Shown: positions 12,729-24,366 of the stretch, piece by piece | Position numbering within the stretch: the first letter of the stretch is position 1 | How the letters are laid out: each line of letters starts with the position of its first letter | Translations under genes and position numbers: made by a program | Assembly: GCA_021234155.1 (NCBI GenBank) | Contig: JAJEKV010000004.1 | Span: forward strand, 4,468,109 to 4,532,108 | From: Isoetes taiwanensis | Taxonomy: Eukaryota; Streptophyta; Lycopodiopsida; Isoetales; Isoetaceae | DNA: 64,000 bases | Direction: 5' to 3' | The notes under the pieces: generated by a model | What the model saw: only the letters and a program-made list of their open reading frames with translations | Told to the model about the DNA's origin: nothing | Databases searched by the model: none

Positions 12729-13770
12729 GCTAATTTGAAACAGGGGAACGCATCCATTGAATTGTGCAATAGAATGCGAGAGCCTGCGCCTAAAGCTTTT
12801 TAGCCTGATCTGCTTAGTATTTTGCAGGTGGAGATGCTCCAGAGGACCCAACCAAACAATAAGATATTCGATGTGTACCAAACAATAAGACGTTTGACAT
12901 GTTTGCAGCTCCACAGGCTTCGATTTATGTTGGATACTTTCTGCTTGCCTAACAGTAAAGCTTTATTCCTGTATCATTGTATTCAGTTCTCAAATCCATG
13001 TGCTACTATGACATATTCTTTGTTTTACAGGTTGCCAAACTCTTTTGCATTTTGCAAGATAAAGGTAATTCCTCTGGGCAAAGCTAATTTGAAACAGGGG
13101 ATTGTGCAATAGAATGCGAGAGCCTGCGCCTAAAGCTTTTTAGCCTGATCTGCTTAGTATTTTGCAGGCGGAGATGCTCCAGAGGACCCAACCAAACAAT
13201 AAGATATTCGATGTGTACCAAACAATAAGACGTTCGACATGTTTGCAGCTCCACAGGCTTCGATTTATGTTGGAAACTTTCTGCTTGCCGAACAGTAAAG
13301 CTTTATTCCTGTATCATTGTATTCAGTTCTCAAATCCATGTGCTACTATGACATATTCTTTGTTTTACATGTTGCCAAACTCTTTTGCATTTTGCAAGAT
13401 AAAGATAATTCCTCTGGGGAAAGCTAATTTGAAACAGGGGAACGCATCCATTGAATTGTGCAATAGAATGCGAGAGCCTGCGCCTAAAGCTTTTTAGCTT
13501 GATCTGCTTAGTATTTTGCAGGTGGAGATGCTCCAGAGGACCCAACCAAACAATAAGATATTCGATGTGTACCAAACAATAAGACGTTCGACATGTTTGC
13601 AGCTCCACAGGCTTCGATTTATGTTGGATACTTTCTGCTTGCCTAACAATAAAGCTTTATTCCTGTATCATTGTATTCAGTTCTCAAATCCATGTGCTAC
13701 TATGACATATTCTTTGTTTTACAGGTTGCCAAACTCTTTTGCATTTTGCAAGATAAAGGTAATTCCTCTG
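12729..13770. repeat. Tandem array of three about 340-354-base units
   Basis: Units begin with 'gctaatttgaaacagggg' at 12729, 13083 and 13423. Each carries 'tgcaggtggagatgctccag' and later 'ttttacaggttgccaaactc' (one unit has 'ttttacat'). In each unit a stretch of roughly 80 to 90 residues stays open on the plus strand (VEMLQRTQPNNKIFDVYQTI and onward). Units differ by few bases, so the array is young. I recognise no protein family; the open frame may only reflect the recent copying. Confidence 0.85.
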
Positions 13771-15890
13771 GCTACAGAGAATTTTGATTTTAAATATTAT
13801 TGTTCAGGGTTATGGATTTTTACATGCTTAGTTAAGCTAGAAACCAGCAAATCATTTATTAATACTTCTGTTCCTATCAATGCTTCACATTTGCATTTGC
13901 TCGTTGTTATTTATGCTTCAAGGCAACATAACTATGCAAGGTATAGATACAAGAAAATTTTATTCCTTTATCATTTTATATTCTGTTCTCAAATCCATGC
14001 GCTACTATAACATGTTCTTTGTTTCACAGGTTGCCAAGCTCTTAATTGGCTTCATTTTGCAAGATACCAAGGAGTTTTTTTTTTTTCAAATGTTATTGTT
14101 CAGAGTTAGCAAACAAGTCATTATTTCTTCTTGCTTCTTGCTTCCGCCATTTATATACAAGAATGTTGAATAACATATTAGAAGAACTGAACAATTTGCA
14201 TGTTGTGCCCAATTTCCACGGCAACAACTAATCACGCATCATTCATGTGCAAAGAGCTGCAATCAATATGCCAGCATGCATCATGTTTGTTCAATATCCC
14301 AGGTCACCAATTGCAGATCCAATTACAGATCCACAAGTGAAAGGGTATGATCACTGGTCTGGATCTAGACAATAGCGAAATTTAGCCTTGCGCTTCTTTA
14401 TCCCATGTTGATTTGTTAGTTGTCAAAGACCTGCAATCAAATATGCCAGCATGCAATCAAATATGCCAGCATGCATGGCGCACAGTTCTTGAATTTGCCA
14501 CTTACAACCTTTGTTCTTTTGAACATGTTTCAATAACAGACCTCTTTAGTTACTTCATTTCTAGTTTGACGCGAGCGTAGATTACATTCATTTTGTATTC
14601 AGTTCTCTTGTCCATGTCCTACTATGACATGTTCTTTATTTTACAGGTTGCCAATCCCTTTTGTTGCATTTTGCAAGATAAAGCTAGTTCGTCTGGCTAC
14701 CAAGGAGTTTTTTTTTCAAATGTTATTGTTCAAAGTTAGCGAACAGGTCATCATTTCTTCTTGCTTCATCGTTTATATATGAGAATGTTGAATAACATAT
14801 TAGAAGAACTGAAAAATTTGCATGTTGTGCCTAATTTCCACGGCAACAGCTAATCACGCAACATTCATGTGGAAAGAAGCTGCAATCAATATGCCAGCAT
14901 GCATCATGTTTGTTCAATATCCCAGGTCACCAATTGCAGATCCACAAGTGAAAGGGTATGATCACTGGTCTGGATCTAGACACTAGCAAAATTTAGCCTT
15001 GCGCTTCTTTACCCCATGTTGATTTGTTAGTTCTCAAAGAGCTGCAATCAATATGCCAGCATGTATGGCATACAGTTCTTGAATTTGCCACACAAAACCT
15101 TTGTTCTTTGAAGATGTTTCAATAACAGACCTCTTTAATTACTTCATTTCTAGTTTGAGGCCAGCATAGATTACGTTCATTTTGTATTCAGTTCTCAAGT
15201 CCATGTGCTACTATGACATGTTCTTTGTTTTACAGGTTGCCAATCTCTTTTGCTGCATTTTGCAAGATAAAGCTATCAAATCAACATGCCAGCATGCATC
15301 ATGTTTGTTCAATATCCCAGGTCACCAATTACAGATCCACAATGTAGAGGGTATGATCACTGGTCTGGATCTAGACACTAGCATTGATTTGTTAGTTGTC
15401 AAAGAGCTGCAATCAATATGCCAGTATGCATGGCGTACAGTTCTTGAATTTGCCACTTAATACCTTTGTTCTTTGAAGATATTTTAATAACAGACCTCTT
15501 TAATTACTTCATTTCTAGTTTGAGGCCAGCATAGATTATGTTCATTTTGTATTCAGTTCTCAAGTCCATGTGCTACTATGGCATGTTCTTTGTTTTACAG
15601 GTTGCCAATCTCTTTTGCTGCATTTTGCAAGATAAAGCTAGTTCATCTTGCTATAGGGAATTTTGTTTTTAAATCTCATTGTTCAGGTGCAGGGATGTTA
15701 GTTAAGCTAAAAACATGTCAATCATTTATTAATACTTCTGTTCTTATCAATGCTTCACATTGGCATTTGCTCGTTGTTATTTATGGCAACATAACTATGC
15801 AAGGTGCAGATACAAGAAAGTTTTATTCTTTTATCATTTCGTATTCGGATCTCAAAAATCATAATGGGCAGGAAGCTCCAACAATCTAAA
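13771..15890. repeat. Complex, more diverged tandem repeats with a recurring exon-like cassette
   Basis: The block 'ctactatgacatgttctttg' plus 'ttttacaggttgccaa' recurs near 14030, 14647, 15236 and 15601, after three earlier copies in the preceding array. Other recurring blocks are 'agagctgcaatcaatatgcc', 'catcatgtttgttcaatatc' and 'gtatgatcactggtctggat'. Spacings vary from about 370 to 620 bases, showing higher-order duplication with deletions. No long ORF exists. The junction 'ttttacag/gttgcca' matches a 3' splice site, and some copies continue to an 'aag/gtaatt' donor-like site. Confidence 0.75.
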
Positions 15891-16005
15891 GGCTAAAAAA
15901 TCGAATGGGCAGGAAGCTCCAGCAATCTAAAGGCTAAAAATTATTTGTTGCCATTGTCGCCAAACTAGACTCCGCGGCGCATCACAACTCTAACGCTTGT
16001 GCGCG
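15857..16005. repeat. Chimeric fragment joining two distant parts of the HISN4 duplication unit
   Basis: Two short tandem copies of the 4698-4740 sequence ('aatgggcaggaagctcca', 15865 and 15904) are followed directly by a copy of 96-161 ('ttgttgccattgtcgccaaa', then 'ctaacgcttgtgcgcgg'). In the intact unit these parts are more than 4.5 kb apart. The piece lies between the two HISN4 copies and looks like the scar of another, mostly deleted, unit or of template switching. Confidence 0.85.
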
Positions 16006-16070
16006 GACATAAAAACACAAGAACTAAAGAGAAAATAGATGGTGGATCCCAAACGGGATCCAACACAACT

Positions 16071-16505
16071 TAGTGAGTGACTTTGCTTTATTGAATGCAT
16101 GCAGAAGGTTCAGCACATAAATCATGTGACCAATGAATTTGCTGGTAAATGTTATGCTTGAACATGATATCTGCGGTAGATCCATCTTAAATGGGTCATT
16201 GCCCTGTAAGTGTGGTTAGTTTTAATGTGAAAGACGTTTTCTAAGCCTTGTTACTTGATATGGGTAGCTTAACAAATCGTGGAAAACCGCCAATTTAGTG
16301 AGTGACTTTGCTTTATTGAATGCACGCAGAAGGTGCAATCTCCATAAATCGTGCTACCAATTAGTTTGCTGGTAAATGTTATGCTTGAACATGATATCGC
16401 GCAGAGATCCTTCTTAAAAGGGTCATTGCCCCGTAAGTGTTGCTAATCTTAATTTGAAAGACGTTGTCTAAGCTTTGTTACTTGATTTAAGCAATGAACT
16501 AATGA
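16071..16505. repeat. Two tandem copies of a 224-base unit
   Basis: 'tagtgagtgactttgcttta' occurs at about 16071 and 16295, followed in both by 'tttgctggtaaatgttatgc' and 'gggtcattgcccc/tgtaagtg'. The copies are diverged by substitutions and small indels. No coding potential is seen. Confidence 0.8.
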
Positions 16506-18109
16506 TTTTATGGTGAAGGGTTTAAAAGTCGAAAGTAGAATTATAGCTTTAATTGCCGCTGCTTGTGTCATTACCCCTGCTCATGGCTAATGTATGCATG
16601 GTTTACCGCAGGTAACCAATTCTACTCCTCCATTACTTGGATTTTGGTTGAAAGAGCTGGTCTCACGACAAAAACTACAACTTGAACACTATGTGCAAGT
16701 TTTTTTATGAAGTATTTCATGTTTTTAAGCTTACTACATTTTCAAAGAAAAGGTAATATGCAAAACCGGTATTTTTTTTGCTAAACTCCTTGAGTAGTAT
16801 CAGGAGCGTTCTTTTTTCAAGTTTGCACAGGAGGCCTAGCCTTAAAAAACAAGTGAAAAGCCCCGAAACTATTGGGTTGCCTGTGTTTTTATAAGATACA
16901 ATGAAATGCATTTGCTGTTTTTGAAGTCCGTGGTAAAGGGATTTTCTTTGAATATACTCTACCTTGTGATAATGGATTTTAGCATACATTGGCAATAGAA
17001 TTGCACAAATAAGGACATGTTTATTGCCCCCGACTAGTTAATACTTGCTTCCGCCAAAATGTAAGCTCATAATCTGAAAATGGATGGTCAGATTTACATC
17101 TATTACTCTTCATCTGAAAATTGTGTGCTTTTTCTGAGTTTACACGGACTACCCCTTAAAAAACAAGTGCACTACCCCTTAAAAAACAAGTGCAGTAAAA
17201 AGCCCCTAAACTGCTCAGGTTCTTGTGTCCTTAAAAGATACAATTAAATGCATTTGCTATTTTTAAGTCTTATGAAGCAGGATTATCTGCTAGGATATGC
17301 GCTACCATCATGATGACTATGTTCCTTTTTTTGAAATGCTTTAGCAAGAGGATTGCACAAAGAAATGCGTGCTTATTCCGGCAGCTAGTTAAAACTTCCT
17401 TCAGGCTAAAGCATAAGCTCAGAATCTGAAAAATATTCATATTTTAAGCTCCTTTTTTAATTAAAGTTCGAATAGTCTTCTAGGAATGGCATCCATGATA
17501 TGGTCTTTTAAATAAATATCGGGCATATGACTGATTTGTCAGATTGTCTCTTGAACTCTAATGTTGTGAAATGATTATGGCCTTGGAAAATTGACTGAAA
17601 TAGGTTGCATTTAATATATGCTGGGTGCATACTGCAACTAGTTAGATTCCCTTCTATGTAGGACTTCTATGTAGGGCATGCTCAGAATCTAAAAACTGAT
17701 AGCCATATCATGTTCGAAGACCCTTTGCTAAAATTTTGCTTCATTCATTTAGGATAATAGATATGCTAAGATACAAAATGCTGATCATATGACTGATCTG
17801 TCACACTATCATTTTGAGCTGTCTTGATGCCTTGATAGCCTTTGGTTCATGAAAAATGATGCAAAAGCCAAAAAAGACTCTGGGCATTGCAAAATGTTTG
17901 GAAAAAATAGAGATAAAAAGATGCGGGCATATGTGCCGGCTTTAAATATCCATGTCAAGCTTTACTACTTAAACTTTGCTGCATCATCGGCCTTTCTACA
18001 TTTAAGCAAACTTCCTGAACTAGGGTTAATCCTTGCTTTGACACGTCAGCAAAAGGTAGAATATCGGTAGCTAAACTTTTCCCTATGGCTCCTTAGGCTT
18101 ATGGCCACT
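16506..18109. other. Spacer with old tandem duplications of about 345 bases
   Basis: Related blocks recur: 'aaaaaacaagtg' followed by 'aagccccgaaact' or 'aagcccctaaact' (near 16845 and 17186), 'atttgctgtttttgaagtc' and 'atttgctatttttaagtc', and 'ctagttaatacttgcttcc' with weaker relatives near 17388 and 17640. These are decayed tandem copies. No gene is recognised; the small frame at 17849-18070 has no known motif. Confidence 0.5.
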
Positions 18110-18535
18110 TTAAGTAGATTGAAAATAATGAATGTCCTCCATCATTCGTATGTTGGTTTATATACGAACATAACTTAACTAGAACATGTGTGAGGGCAAT
18201 TGGTTAAGTTTAAAATAATAAAATTAACTAGAATCGTCTGAAGGCGTTCTAGTTAAGCTAAAGTTGTAACTTAACTAATGGCATGTGTGAAGGCATTTCG
18301 GTTACTACTAACCTAACAAGACAATGTCTGAACAAAACCCATGTTGTTTAGTTAGGTTAAAATTATTAACTTAACTATGTTGGGTGTGAAGATATTTTGC
18401 TTGTCCTTAGTTAAGTTTAGTATTTAATAGAAAGTTAACTCTTTTGGATGCGAATACAATTGTTATAGTTAAGTTAAACTAGCTAGTTAATATTTTTTAA
18501 CTTAACTTAACCATTCAGTCCGAATGGACCCTAAT
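18110..18535. repeat. Block of repeated TTAACTTAACT-type motifs abutting the HISN4 duplicate
   Basis: The motif 'taacttaact' or its complement 'agttaagtta' occurs repeatedly at intervals of roughly 60 to 110 bases, with 'tgtgaaggca/gatatt'-like spacers. The block ends in 'ccattcagtccgaatggacc' immediately before copy B begins. Subterminal motif repeats of this kind are seen in some non-autonomous DNA transposons, but I could not find a matching left end. Confidence 0.5.
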
Positions 18536-21500
18536 TCTTCCAAATTGGTGCCTTAACCAATTATGTATTTCAAAGGATCCTCCAAAATGGAGGTCAAAGT
18601 AATGCACGTCGGTCTAGATTCCAGCACATATTATTTGTTGCCATTGTCGCCAAACTAGACTCGCGGGGCGCATCACAACTCTAACGCCAGGCGCGCCAAG
18701 TCGCCTCTAAAAATTATATGCCGATTCTCTTCGGCGTGGATTACCTAGTGTGTGCACCGATTCCGCATAAACGAATTAGGTAAGCATATTCCATTTTTTT
18801 TTGTTTCATTTTTCGAACGCCATATATATCTGAAGCATTAATCATACCAAAAAAGTCCTTCAAAACAAGAGTGAATTTTATAAGCAATTATTATCAAAAC
18901 CATGGTCAGAAAATGGAACTAGTAAATGAGAAAATCTCTACTTATCCCATGGCCTGTTGGTCTCCATGGACGTTAAGAGATCTATTCTATTTGTAACGCA
19001 AGGGAGGTGCCAATTACAGATTCATTTTCAGTGCCCAATCTTTGGATTCTGAGCAAAAATTGCATATTGTTTTGAGTCTACTTCTACCATTCCTGTAATG
19101 CACCCGAGTCTAATTAGACCCTAGTCTCCACCCCACTCTCCATCATATGTTCCTTTACAGAACAAATCTCAACCTGCAATGTATTTTAGTCCTTAAAGTA
19201 CTCCCCTAAGATACTACAAATCCGTAACAGCACACCATCCTTACCTCATGTCTATGGAAGATTCCAGCAGCTAGAGCAGCAGAAGACGCTGACTTTTTAA
19301 AGACCTCGGAAAAATGTTCTTTTCTTCCAGCACCACTGCTAGCAATAACTGGAATGCTCACAGCCTCAGAGATTAACTTAATCAGATCTATGTCAAAACC
19401 TTGTCCCTGTCCTGCACCATAGAACAAAAAAGCTCATCAATTGAGTGTAAAGCACAAGTTATTCCTCCTACATGTCATTCACGTATTTCATGGCACTGAA
19501 GTTAACCACAGATGCTTATGAACATGCCCAATGCATAGAAACTTGGCACCTCATATATGGCATGCAGGGATTGCACTCTTCTTACATTGAAATTGGGTAC
19601 TGAGAGGAACAACTAGGCAGAGTCACATGTAATAGCTAAACGATCAGGCCATGTGGTGCTAAAACTTTGTTTCGATCATCCTGAGGAAGATTTTCACAAA
19701 CATAAGTTCGAGATTTTAAGAGGGGTCTCTACTATGGCAGGAAGAGGACGAGAATGATGACCTCCATATGTCTCAGCGAACTCCATAACTGGGGACAAGC
19801 AATCCTGTCCCTAGAGAATAATAATCTTACCATCACAGTCAATACAATTGAGTAGTATTTCGCCAGCACCGAGTTCCTCCACTGCTTTTGCGAGCTCGTA
19901 AGCACCAATTGGTCTGCCCTCCCGACCACCATTAACCTACCACACAAAACGACAAACCTCTCATTAATGCAAATAGCAAATTCTTATATCGCAACTAGGT
20001 TTCATGTTATGAGATAGGAAATTACTGTGCACTGGTACCAAGCATACTCCTCCCCATTTGGTCCTGAAAATGGAACTGCCTTAGATGGAAGAAAATAATG
20101 TACCCATGCGCATGTACAAATGAGCATGTGCACAATGTAATTTTAACTGTACTTGCTTATATATGGGCATACCAGGAGCACTAAGTCTGATTGTTTTGAA
20201 TGGAACACTAGAAGGGTCCATCACATAAACCCTACGAGGATCTATGCTCACGACTACAGCCTGGATAAGTAGTTCACGAATATTAAATGCCGTCATTTTT
20301 ACTTTATATATTGTAACATAGTAAACCTTATCTGCTATTTATCTGCATGATGTTCCATTCTCCAGGCATCTTTACTATACCTGATTCCCATATACATATG
20401 CTATTTGCTCGAGACTGCTTGTTCCAGTTTTTACCTGTCAGAATATCAGGAAATGAGCCAGTTGCCAGCTAAAATTAGATCTGCAAGATGAGTTACTCAC
20501 ATTTGTCTTAATATATTCTTCAGCTGCATACACTGCATCACTTCCTATGGAAATCTTATCAGCCCCTGATCTGAAGTATTCTGCTGCAACCTCTAGGCTT
20601 GAGTAGTAGCTGTGAGAAATAGTAATCAGGTTTGCAGCTCTAGTATCCATGCAGTAGCTAACGAAGCTCTAGAATACAATTCTACAAATATTAAGAAAAC
20701 CACGAACATGTGAATACTGCAGCCTTTTACAGTCACAAAAGATAAATGCATATTTATTTGATTTTGGCACGTAATCCACAAATGCTTCCAAACCATATGA
20801 TAAATAGAAAACCTAAGTAATAAATCCCGTAACTTAGACAGAGCTATAAGCTTTCTCTTCATAAAGGGAATAAAGGGACTTCATCTTTTTGGTTTTTCTT
20901 TTTCATTTTATGCAGTATCTGCAATTGTGCCCCTAGCTGTACATGATTGGTGTATATTTGGTCTCATGGACCCAACTGGTCTCTCGTAGACATTAATATA
21001 ATCTTTCTTTCTTACAGTAACTCTACTCCTATGTCTGAGGACACGAGTATCCCTATCCCTAACATATTATAAAATTATGACGGGGATCAACTTGGTCAAA
21101 ATGCCAGCAAAAATCCCAGCTGGCATGACCAAAAATCCACGTGTACTTTGAAGTTGATGTGTATTGCTTAATCTAATGTCCCCAACATTCAGTCGTGTAT
21201 GCAGCGACGGATTAAGCAGTCTGGATTCATAAATCCAGAGTTTCATAGAATCCCTCTGCTCCCCGCCAGAGAAAAATGTAGCATAAGATCCCTTCCCTCT
21301 TCTCCGTTATTTTTTTTACTATCCACTTTCAAGCTCAGCCATGGCTGCAGACTGCCCTGAAATTAATTGCACCTGAGGTATCGCCTATCAAAGCAATGTG
21401 CTCATGAGTGGAAGATAAATGCTCAAATATATTGTGCAGAAACAGAACAACAATTAGGATTAACCATTGCCTTCGATCACCATCACCCAAAAGGAACATT

Positions 21501-21756
21501 CCTAGCGAATATCTAGGAATAGCTCCTGAAAAGCCATAGAATCAGGATCTTACGGTTTGCGCATCTTACTGTTCCTCTATGTTCCAAGCATTTGCGTTAA
21601 AATTTTGAGTTGCAGGATCGGTGTCAAAAGAGTTCTGTCTTCAAAAAGAGTCCTACCATGGGCCTGTTCAAGGACATTACCATCTTGGGCATCTCCCAAA
21701 TATCCAAAGTTCGGTGTAAGATCTTTTATTCCATGGAGTGAAAATAAAACATTCTG

Positions 21757-22490
21757 TTGATGGGACACAGGATGGGGAGTACTATTGTGAGTCTTTTATT
21801 CGGATATACCAACAATTGGCTAAGTCCCAAGGATTTGTCAAAAGGTAAGCATATTCGTGATAGAATAATTAAAAGTGGTCTTCTGCTGGTGCAAATGTAT
21901 AGCAAGTGTGGAGCCCTACATGGAGCCCATGCCTTATTTGATCACATGTATGAAAGGAATTGTTATATTTGGGAATACTGATGTCTGCTTACACTGCAAA
22001 TGGTTGGTTAAAAGAGGCTCTTCAGTTGTTTCATGAAATGCCACAGCAGAATGTGGTTTCTTGGAATCTGATGATTATGGGATATCTTCAGCATGGGCAG
22101 CTCAAAGAGGCCCTTTAACTGTTTGAGAAAATGCCCTTGGACTGTTATGATCACAGCTTATGCTCAGCAAGAGCAACTAAAAAAAAGCACTTCAACTATT
22201 TAAACAAATGCCGCAACCTGATATTGTACATGCGCAGCCATGATCAAAGCATATGCCCAAGAAGGGCATTTCAATGAAACACTTCAACTCTTCCAACAAA
22301 TGCCTCGTCGTTTGGATGTCTTATGAACTTCAACCTCCTGCCAACCATCAGATATCTGGAGAGCTTAGGTGTCAAAAGGGACTCCTGGAAAAAGATTCTG
22401 ATGATGTTTTCTCATACTCATATGTTGTGACCAGAAAATTTGTTATAATGTCAATTTTCTTCTAGAATCAGGAATAATTGAATGCCCTCA
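21757..22490 (+). pseudogene. PPR pseudogene, second copy inside the duplicated HISN4 intron
   Basis: This repeats the 3228-3960 remnant with the same stops and frameshifts. One visible change is TGC to TAT in the segment after QQMPRR. Shared lesions show that the PPR fragment was already dead before the segmental duplication. It lies between exon 13 and the inverted exon 12. Confidence 0.8.
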
Positions 22491-23472
22491 AATTGTTCGA
22501 TTATGGAGTAGAGTCTAAACTGAAGAAATTGGTTGCTTAAGGGATTAAATGTTGATGGGAACATAAGAAGAAAATGGATGTTTTTGTCGGGACAAATAGG
22601 TCAAGGATGAGCTAAAGTACTTCCCACAGTATTTTGGTTATAGTTTAGAGAATAGGATAAAAATCCAGATATGACGACGTTAGACAACATGGGTTCCATT
22701 GGTGGATCTGAATCAGATGTTTAGCATTCATGTCAACATGGTATAGGTCTTATCAACATCCTCATGTGACCCAGCCCTAAGGAGCTCAGAGAAAGTCTCC
22801 CAAAAGAAGCGGGGAAAAGACATAAAGAAGCCAAGAAAGCCACAATCACCTTCATGTTTAATATTGGCATCTGCTTATAAGGGCAAACACTTGTGCAGTA
22901 TATGGTAATAGTTTGCCGCTGTGCAGATATGTAGAAAATTACAATAGTTAAACATCTTATTCCTTTGTCCTGGCAAGAGCTGGTTTTGATTGGAACATCA
23001 TTTACGTGATAATTGTTTGCAACAAAATGTACAGGAATTCTTTAAAATGGGACAGATTACATTTTGAGCACAATAGAACGTTTCAGTTCAGAGAATACAT
23101 CAGTTGTTTTGTGTGCAATAGTATCTATCAGAAGACATTTTGACACTCTCATTTGGATGGGTTTCTTAGTTTCTACCAGCAACAAGATTAAGTAAAACAA
23201 TTATGATATAGAAGAGTTCATTATCATAATGGGCAGGAAGCTCCAGCAATGTAAAGGCTAAAAAATCGATGGGAGTTTGACCTAGGCGGGGAACCGCATA
23301 TTCAAAATGGGGGCTATGCTGGAGGTGCGCTGATGCCATAATCTTTAGATAGTCATGCCGCTTGCATTGCAGCAGGTTGGTGTAGGAAATTTGGTCCGAT
23401 TCTAATGCCAGTAGGCCTCTTATGCAAGAGCAATGTATGGCGGAGAGGCTTCCTTTGCCTGTGACATGCACT

Positions 23473-23691
23473 GCTTCGTCATACATCTGAGAATGTCTTT
23501 GTGCCTCTTACTGATTTTAGAGATAAAGATGGGCGGTAAATATCCTTGATTACCTACATATTTAGCATTTGTTTGGCACACCCTATGTTGGTATATGTAC
23601 AAACAATAACGGAATTACCTCATTGCCAAGTAACCATGTGGCAATCATATGATGCAATACTTGTCAAGCATCTGATGGGTTACTAGACGGT
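23473..23691. repeat. Inverted segment containing HISN4 exon 12 (copy B)
   Basis: Bases 23473-23691 are the reverse complement of 4945-5181 in copy A, while the sequence on both sides stays in direct orientation ('gtgacatgcact' on the left, 'cttgtgca' on the right). Exon 12 therefore now reads on the plus strand. The copy is 18 bases shorter: it lacks the codons for VGGGIR, part of the HisF phosphate-binding loop. Splicing with its neighbouring exons is impossible. Confidence 0.9.
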
Positions 23692-23696
23692 ACTTG

Positions 23697-23966
23697 TGCA
23701 AACGTAAAAAACACTTAGGGATCATTCTGCCGCATGCGCCAGTAGTAGCATGCCACGTGGCAGCGTTTCAAAACAAGAATGTAAGTAAAATTTTGCGTCG
23801 AACGACGGAGCTGCGATGGCGGGCTGCTGCAACCTTTTTACATGCATTCTCAGGTTTTACTCCACATTCCGGCTCTTTTATCCAGCATTCCAGAGGTTTA
23901 CCTTGCATTCCGAAGGATTTTACTGGGCGCAGAATGATCCCTAAGTGTTTTCCACGTTGCAGCAAA
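23697..23966. mobile_element. MITE-like element with long terminal inverted repeats, only in copy B
   Basis: The left end 'acacttagggatcattctgc' near 23711 is mirrored by 'gcagaatgatccctaagtgt' near 23930-23949. The inverted repeat can be stretched outward to about 30 bases with one gap ('tgcaaacgt' against 'tgcaacgtgg'). The 270-base body has no ORF and contains short 'gcattcc' repeats. Copy A has no such sequence at the matching place (5190-5225), so it entered after duplication or with the inversion. I could not settle the target duplication or superfamily. A small hairpin (aaggcaa...ttgcctt) follows at 23965-23985. Confidence 0.75.
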
Positions 23967-24205
23967 GGCAAGTAGATTGCCTTTCCTGTATACGGAAGTA
24001 TCTCGTGGTAATAGCAAGAGGCATAAAGTGTCATCGAAGCCTCAACCACTAACCTCCAGCATAGGCACGTCACGTAGTGGAAAATCCTGGAATCCGGTGA
24101 TGTTAAGGAATGTCACCTGCATTTAGTCTAGCATCAAATATCTTTTGCCCAAAACATGGAAATGCAAATATTAAAGAACTTACTTCATCAGCTCCATCTG
24201 CATAA

Positions 24206-24366
24206 GACGAGCATGCATGCATTGCATGCGTCCCATGCATACATCGCATGCATTTTTAGGCCGATCATCAGGTTGGGGGATCGCTATTTATTGCAGAGTT
24301 CTTCATCGACGTTTCATCAGTGCTTTCTCATCTCTCAGCAGTATCCATGGCTTCCACCCTTCCCCC
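24206..24366 (+). mobile_element. SINE-like element, 5' fragment
   Basis: Starting at 'gacgagcatgcatgcattgc', this segment matches the reverse complement of 46745-46914 through the RY-repeat head (gcatgcatgca), 'catcaggttggg', 'gcagagttcttcatcgacg' and 'ctcagcagta'. Both copies start with the same base, which defines the 5' end. This copy is cut off in a run of Cs, where the gypsy RT sequence begins. Its insertion or joining point is also where HISN4 copy B stops. Confidence 0.7.

Larger units (their letters stand above)
18536..24205 (-). pseudogene. HISN4: HISN4 partial duplicate, copy B (exons 11 and 13-19 plus a stub of exon 10; exon 12 inverted)
   Basis: Minus-strand exons match copy A: 24116-24054 (exon 11), 20609-20501 (13), 20434-20381 (14), 20260-20173 (15), 20063-20026 (16), 19936-19831 (17), 19411-19245 (18) and 19173-19114 (19). 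Exon 14 has five Ts where copy A has four, which restores the frame. Exon 17 reads [17 protein letters not shown], free of the copy A lesions. The copy cannot make the enzyme: exons 1-9 are absent, exon 10 breaks off at 24205 against a SINE-like element, and exon 12 lies in reverse orientation with an 18-base loss. It preserves the pre-damage sequence of the cyclase half. Confidence 0.9.

Noticed and set aside
12729-13770. Regular repeats considered as a CRISPR array
   Set aside because: Units are over 300 bases, without short repeat-spacer structure, and the genome is a plant's.
24209-24260. RY motifs (gcatgca) as seed-specific promoter elements
   Set aside because: They form the head of a repeated SINE-like element and lie before no gene.
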